64,000 bases of DNA from Rhynchonema sp. JSB1_4. Lineage: Eukaryota > Nematoda > Chromadorea > Monhysterida > Xyalidae. Below, in pieces: positions 57,939 to 64,000 of this stretch. The translations under genes and the position numbers were made by a program. The stretch is from contig JASAMV010008492.1 in assembly GCA_030248065.1 (NCBI GenBank), positions 1-64,000 on the forward strand, read 5' to 3'. The notes under the pieces are model-generated. The model saw only the letters and a list, made by a program, of their open reading frames with translations, made no database searches and was not told the DNA's origin. Position 1 is the first letter of the stretch; each line of letters starts with the position of its first letter.

Positions 57939-59643
57939 TCTGGGAGAATGAAAAGTTTTGAATAAGATACGAAAAAACCAATTGAGGTTTAGTAGGTGTC
58001 AGGTAGTGCCCCAAAAGCACCGTTAATAACGTCATTGCATCGCCACATAGCCCAAGTACAATCCAAAAGTTTTATTAGTTTCTCATTGCAACGTGAACAT
58101 AGAGACACGGTTATCGTGCATTCTTCCATCGATGCATACCTCGTTCTAATACCCTAGTAAACAAAAACACTCAAAGATTGCGAAAAGATGAATATAAATA
58201 AAGAAATTCTTTTGAAGAAAACAACGAAGGAGAAGAAATATATTTTCCAAGTACAAAATTTGTATCCCGGACAGATTGGTATATGGAGGCAAAAACGTTT
58301 ACCCCGAATAGAGAAACCCAAAGAAAAAACCCAGAAAACGATTTCAAAATACAATAATAATAAAAGAAATGTTTGCAGGTATAGTATCTGATAATACGGT
58401 CAGTCAACAACAATAAAATTAGAAAGAAATTTTTGTGTAATAAATTAGGCACTTGACAACAACGTGTAACAAAATACGTCGGTTTCACATTACCACCGAT
58501 CCTCTCTGACACAGATACGATAACACAGGTTGTTTCTGAATAAATATACGTGCAAACAAAACCCAAAAACAGTTATCGATTTTATGATAATAAACTCTGT
58601 TTTCTTATCAAATCAATACACACATCACGCACCGAAGGCACACCAAATATTATTATACATACAAACACGCTATTTGGGGACCACACGACACCAAACACAA
58701 CAGAAACGTGTAACAAACAAATAATAAACAAAAATGTCAAGCAAAAAACTGCATCAATCAAAAGTCAACAAAACACCTAAATTCTCCAAAAATTATTATT
58801 TATAATAGTGAAGCAAAAAGGCTCAAAATAACCACCGTGTTCAAAAATCGACCAGGCGCAAGGCCATAGAAAGATTTTGCGTTTAAAAAATTGAACGTCT
58901 GAGCATCCAAGTACTGGGGGTTGGGAAAACGCGCATAAATAATAAAAAAAACACAAGTTTAGAAAATGACAACAATTATACGTACGTGCGACAGACCGAT
59001 CAGCTACGACAACAGCAAGCAGGGTACAGCGTGAAAAAACCACCACAACAACAACAGTTATGTTACAACGTACACATTCGCAAAATAAGCGAATCATCTG
59101 GCACAGTTACAATGTCACAATGTGAGTGTGTGTTCAGCTGCTGCGAACAATGAACAACAAGAACAACAACGAAGAATAATATTTGAAGAAAAAGTGACCA
59201 CTTTTGAGCCACGGACGTCCTTATGTTGGCAACACCACTAATCAACTCACGACACGACGATAGCTCAATTCAATATCCGGAATGGAGCCGAAATATAATT
59301 AACAAAAGTTGAGAATTAGATTATCGGAGTGTTTCTACGGGGGCCGAGGCAGGATAAAACAAACAGAGATAGATAAAAAGGCCATTTTTACCTTGCAGAC
59401 GGGTTGAAAATGTGTCCAGTCAGGGAGAGCAAAATTAACGAACAACACAGCATAGTAAAATAATAACGCTCACTGATTAGATAATATGTATATAGGTAAG
59501 TCGATGAGTGCATAATAACAAATTTAACAACAGGATAACCAAACAACTTGTGGTTACTGTGCTTTGTTCCAAATTCGGGGCTGCTTAGTTGGGGAAGGGA
59601 GCAATCAACTGCGTATCTGCATAATAAGATCGATAACCGTATA
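57939..59643. other. Intergenic region between vigilin stop and PECR start
   Basis: About 1.7 kb, AT-rich. The right part should be the vigilin 3' UTR and the left part the PECR upstream region. Open frames are A- or T-rich without domain signal. No repeat or RNA gene recognised. Confidence 0.5.
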
Positions 59644-62600
59644 TCAACGCCTGGCGCCCCAAGCACTGCCGACAGGCACAGCACTAGCGGCAGCTGGCGC
59701 ATCGCCACCCATCGATGGGAAGTCGTCATTGCTGGCCATGTCCGGTGGTTGCCATGGTGCATTCACAAACTGAATGGTCTTGTTGTCGTCGTGCGTTTTC
59801 TCATCCGGCGCACGCGTGACTGGCGACAGGTATTGCTGACGCTCGGTGAAATCCTGCAAAAATCGATCTATTTGTTCTGATGATGCGATTACGGCCCAGT
59901 TCAATCCAGATTTGCAAGGAATTTTACGTCAGCGAGTGTCCGTTGCACAACGAATTGGACTATAACACGACTATACTCCAGCGTGAATTGTTTCGATTTT
60001 GCCATAAATACGGTCTGGGTATGTATTCAACGATGCACGGAGTGCAGTAATGTTGGCCTGTTTCGCCCTGCTTTCGCAGACAAGGCTGGTCAGTGCGCAC
60101 GCCTCTGGCAAACTTGCCTCCAAAAAGCCCCGAGCAGAGAGTGAAGTAACAATGTACTACAAGTAGTGCACATAGTGAAGTAACAATGTACTGTGTGCAT
60201 GAATAATACGATCTAATTGCAAGTGTTCTCAGTTCTGGATTAACCTACGCAAATAATGAACAATCGCCTAATCAGGATCACCTGCATGTATTCCTCCTCC
60301 ATATTTCGCAGATGGTCGACACAATCATAGACAGCATCCACACTCGTCCCACTTACGGCCACCAAGTTGGGATTGGGATCAGTCGAACGCGGGAACGTCA
60401 CTTCGACACCGAAGTCGTCCATGATCTGTTCATGATGGAATGAAACATCAAAACGCGCTCCATCCATGTACGTCGTATCTATTGAACGTCGAACTTCCAA
60501 ACAACATCAGATCTGCCGGCTCATAACTTCAATTTGATATTTAGAGATTTATTGACAGCGATGTGATTTAGACCAGCGCACAATTCTCACAGGACACAGA
60601 AAAACAACCTGCTGCTCAATACCCTGAACGAACCGATCACCACGCTTGCTACCGAATCCAACTACCTTTCTGATTGTGCGTCCCCTTTGGCCGATCAAGC
60701 GTGAATGAATACGACAGTCCAACGTGATCTCCTGTCGGAACAGCGATTCGTACTTTTCAACGATGCTTAACAATTCCTCCCGGCATTTGTTCGCTTGGTC
60801 TTCGTATCCTGAATTGAAGGTTTTTCGTTATAAATATTACAATTTCAAGAAAATAATAAAAGGAGGTCTCAACATTAGTAGTCGGATCGACTAGGATCTG
60901 CCTTTGTCACATTACTCTTTCGACAAGATTGTATTTTGAGACTTACTTTGGTTGGAACCAGTGACATGACATCACAGTAAGTTTCGAAATGTTATGAAAG
61001 GTAAAAAAAGGTTACGTGACCAAGGCTACATATACTGGCATAAAGGTCCGTTGTTTGTTTTTCGAGGAAAACAGGTTTTTTTCTCGAAAAAAGTTTTTCC
61101 CAATGTTTTTTCCAGTACTCAAGGGGAGAAAATCGAAAAATGACGATTCTAGGTCAAAAACTCGTTCATGTAGCCGAGTTGTTGCTCGAAGAGTTATTGC
61201 TGCCGAATAAAAAGCTGATCAAAGTACAAAACATTAGCCAACGACACTGACCGATAATCACGATTTCATCCGGATTGCTGCCGCTGTTTGCGATCGCTTC
61301 AGGTGTCGGCACCAACAACTGAACATCGAATTTCTTACGCAGCTGATTGATGTTCTGTCCACGAGGCCCAATGATGCGTTGATGGTATTGCTGTGGCACT
61401 TCGGCCGTCACACGGAACGATTTCAGCGCCTGTGACAACGTTCACCATTGAGCAAAAGTTGTCGGAAGTGAAAATCACAAGCCGCATTAAACTTGAAGCA
61501 CGCACTGGAATAGTGCGACGCGGCTATGTTGGACCAAAGGTGCAGCTACTCTGGCGGGACGGCAACCTACAGTACCACCTAAAATGAGTGGCAGCAACCT
61601 ATCTACTGTGCCGGCCGAGCTGGAGGTCATCCGGGAACCAAATTTTTTTTGTCTAAATATTGATGAAAGTATTCTAAAACACTAATTTCGCGCGTAGTGC
61701 GCGATTTTTCGCCTATCTTGAGTAAAAAATGCCGATTTTATATATTTTGAGCCAAAAATCGCCACCTACTGCACCAGCCGGGGGCGGCGACCTACCTATC
61801 TACAGTACCCAGGGCCCCCCACCAGTTACACCAGTGTGTTGGGCACCATGAGTTGGAAAAGCAAAAATTGGCTTGACACTATTTTGCAATGGAGTTGAGC
61901 ACTAATTTCGACCAGCAGAGAAAATGTTGTTCATTTGGAGTGGCCTGCACTCAAATTTCATGCGGCGTCACATAATTTAAAAAACTTCAAAGGGAAGAAA
62001 CCAAACATTTACCATATCCTCTTTTTCCTTCTCGTACTCAGCGACCCGTTTGTGCAGATAATCAATGGCGAGTTTGACATTCGATGGGGGCCCGATCACC
62101 TGCACTTGGTCACTGTGCTCCTCTTGATTCGGCACCTGAGCGGAATGGTTGAACTTAGAAGGTTGCACTGATGATGGCAACAAGTAACACGAGAATAGAA
62201 CGACACGTGAACACAGCACAGTCATGTACTTTCAAATTGACGTCGAACTGTTGCGTGAAGTTTCGAATTTCCTGTCCCTGCTTGCCGATCAGGCTGCGAT
62301 GCATGTCGAAAGGCACCGTCACCGATTCGGTCACCGGTACTCGGGCCTGACAAATATTCATTTCTGGTGGTTGATTTCTCGATAGTTAAGTGGAACAGAT
62401 CATGTAAAAAGTGGGAAAGTAAATATAAAAATTCAGGTGACCCAACCAACCAGCAACTCCTTTTTCGCGGCCTCAATGTTCTCAGGCGTGCCAGTAATCT
62501 GAACCAGATTCTCGAAGTTCTCTGGCCGATCTTCGTTCGCCGCCGCTCCGTTCTCCACATCTGAAACATTGCATAAAAGCTCAAAATATTACAGCAAATA

Positions 62601-63972
62601 AAAAAAAATAAAAATACGATCTATAAAACCTGGTCAAAACCCACTTCTGGCCGGGAACTTGATGCCGACTTTGTATTTGTCCTGAATCTGCTGGATGCCC
62701 GTGCCCCGATTGGTCAACAGCGTTCGATGATGCTCTTGCGCGATCTCAACTGACTGTGTCACCGTTGCCTGAATATCAAGACGACTATATCATCGCAGTT
62801 CAATAATAAGCAGCAAATTTCCAGTCGTCCAGTTACCTCCAATTCTCCGACCACCTCTTGTATGCGTTTCTTTGCCTCTTCACAACAGTCCTTCGATCCC
62901 TTGACACTCACTCGATTGCCGCTGCCCGCCTTCGGGAACGACACAACCACACCGCCGCACTGGTCCTGCAACAAAGTTGGTTGTGATTTCTGGTCGCTAA
63001 ACTTATCTATATTTATAGCACCCATTGAAGATCATCAGGGTAAAATGTTTCGCCATTAAGGTATAACTAGAGCACAAGTACGGTAATTCGCTTCTGTATC
63101 GACCGACAATGAATGAACTGCACAAAAAATCTCAAATCTACCAAAATCAAACAAATTGATGAGAGAGTATTGATGTGCGCAATCGATCACCTGTATCTCG
63201 ATCAACACCTGCGCACCGCGTTGCACGAAATGTCGATGCCATTTGCTGTCGACGTCGAACGTGATCTCAACCGTCTCGTTCAGCTCCTTGATGTGTTTCT
63301 GCAGAGAAAAACAAGCTTCAGTTAAATTTAGGAATAAATCGACACAAAATGTGGCCAGTGACACAAAACCGACCTGCAGGGCCACCTTGACTTTGTCCAC
63401 CTCTTCCTTGCGTCCAATCAAATGAATGATATCTTGTTCTTGGTCCTGATCGCGAGGCACAATGATGCGCACGTCCGGACAAATGTCACGGAACTAAATT
63501 TCACGTCTAATATTTTTGATAAAATTCCCGTTTAACTTTTGATCAATCTTATGAGAAAACCGCAGCAAATCGAACCTTTCTGATGTTCTGCCCGCTGCGT
63601 CCGATCAAGAATCGACGGAATTGTGGATTGAATTTGATGGTGTCCTCGTGACTGGACAGTTCACGGTCTTTGGCCAGATCAGCCAGCAGTTTCTGTGCCT
63701 TTTCCACGTCCTCTTTTGGCCCGCGGATGGTCACCTGGAATATTGTTGAAATATTATTGAAATCACCTTGAAATCGTTATTTCTGAGACCAAAACCAATT
63801 GATAAAAATCAAGTCCGACTCTCACCGTATCCGAGTTGAGTCGTGGGTCCGGAAACTGTATGTGCGCGCCACCACACTGTTCGGATATGTCTTGGATCAT
63901 ACGACCCCCGCCACCCTTCATGCGTGAATGGATCTTATTCGGAATCTTCAGCTCCACTGTGGTCACACGTGC
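59644..63972 (-). CDS. HDLBP: Vigilin (HDLBP), multi-KH RNA-binding protein, C-terminal part
   Basis: Thirteen exons in this window give the last 603 residues: 63972-63826, 63734-63576, 63493-63374, 63298-63191, 62965-62837, 62768-62645, 62560-62451, 62346-62230, 62135-62013, 61429-61252, 60808-60666, 60425-60282, 59853-59644. At least seven KH repeats are visible by their GxxG region: IHSRMKGGGGRMIQDI, FRRFLIGRSGQNIRK, WHRHFVQRGAQVLIEI, HHRTLLTNRGTGIQQI, MHRSLIGKQGQEIRNF, YHQRIIGPRGQNINQL and IHSRLIGQRGRTIRK. The third and fourth lack a canonical GxxG. The C-terminus DDFPSMGGDAPAAAS and ending WGARR suit vigilin. Known: vigilin has 14-15 KH domains and binds mRNA and tRNA at the ER and ribosomes. 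The N-terminal half lies beyond the right edge. The intron at 62012-61430 carries a degraded repeat. Confidence 0.94.
61560..61840. repeat. Degraded repeat in a vigilin intron, related to the hAT-like elements
   Basis: It shares low-complexity words (CAACCTACAGTACC, ACCTATCTACAGTACCC) and the CG palindrome core TTCGCGCGTAGTGCGCGAT with the elements at 34375 and 53591. Clear terminal repeats or a target duplication were not found, so its limits are approximate. Confidence 0.45.
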
Positions 63973-64000
63973 CTGAATGTTCAAGGACGTTGATGATTAT

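Overview
This window is nuclear DNA of a multicellular animal. Coding exons of about 40-300 bp sit between introns with GT-AG (occasionally GC-AG) borders, and the genes are animal housekeeping genes plus a ciliary gene (meckelin). A Ly-6 protein resembling the ODR-2/HOT family, the compact spacing and intron sizes suggest a nematode or other small-genome ecdysozoan. The species cannot be named from this stretch. All exon models were built by hand from splice sites, frame continuity and remembered family alignments. For seven complete models the exon lengths sum to a whole number of codons.

Layout. 1-15.8 kb is gene-poor: exons of a putative secreted Cys/Thr-rich protein and two exons of a GPI-anchored Ly-6 protein, both on the minus strand. 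15.8-22.4 kb (minus): IRE1, the ER unfolded-protein sensor. 23.3-31.9 kb (minus): glutaryl-CoA dehydrogenase; its 6.25-kb intron 5 holds the whole of TMEM67/meckelin on the plus strand (24.4-30.05 kb). 32.3-35.6 kb (minus): STE24 CaaX protease. 36-38.1 kb: MITE-like repeats and a reverse-transcriptase fragment. 38.3 kb (plus): OST4, a 42-residue oligosaccharyltransferase subunit. 39.2-42.3 kb (minus): an unrecognised gene. 43.5-46.0 kb (minus): pyruvate dehydrogenase E1-alpha. 46.7-53.3 kb (minus): UBE4/UFD2 ubiquitin ligase. 53.6-55.1 kb: a nested hAT-like insertion. 55.8-57.9 kb (minus): a PECR-like peroxisomal reductase with a duplicated, apparently mutually exclusive exon. 59.6-64 kb (minus): vigilin, running off the right edge.

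Functional links are loose. IRE1, OST4 and UBE4 all touch ER protein quality control, GCDH and PDHA are mitochondrial, and PECR is peroxisomal. This looks like ordinary gene neighbourhood, although STE24 and GCDH lie only 360 bp apart in the same direction.

The less ordinary signals are: (1) an interspersed repeat family with a shared backbone whose palindromic 'word' differs between loci but changes together in all half-sites of one locus; (2) the PECR exon pair; (3) a set of 5' splice sites in which about a third have T at +3 (GTTGGT is commonest) and GTAAG is almost absent; (4) several MITE-like or fold-back elements with readable ends and target-site duplications.
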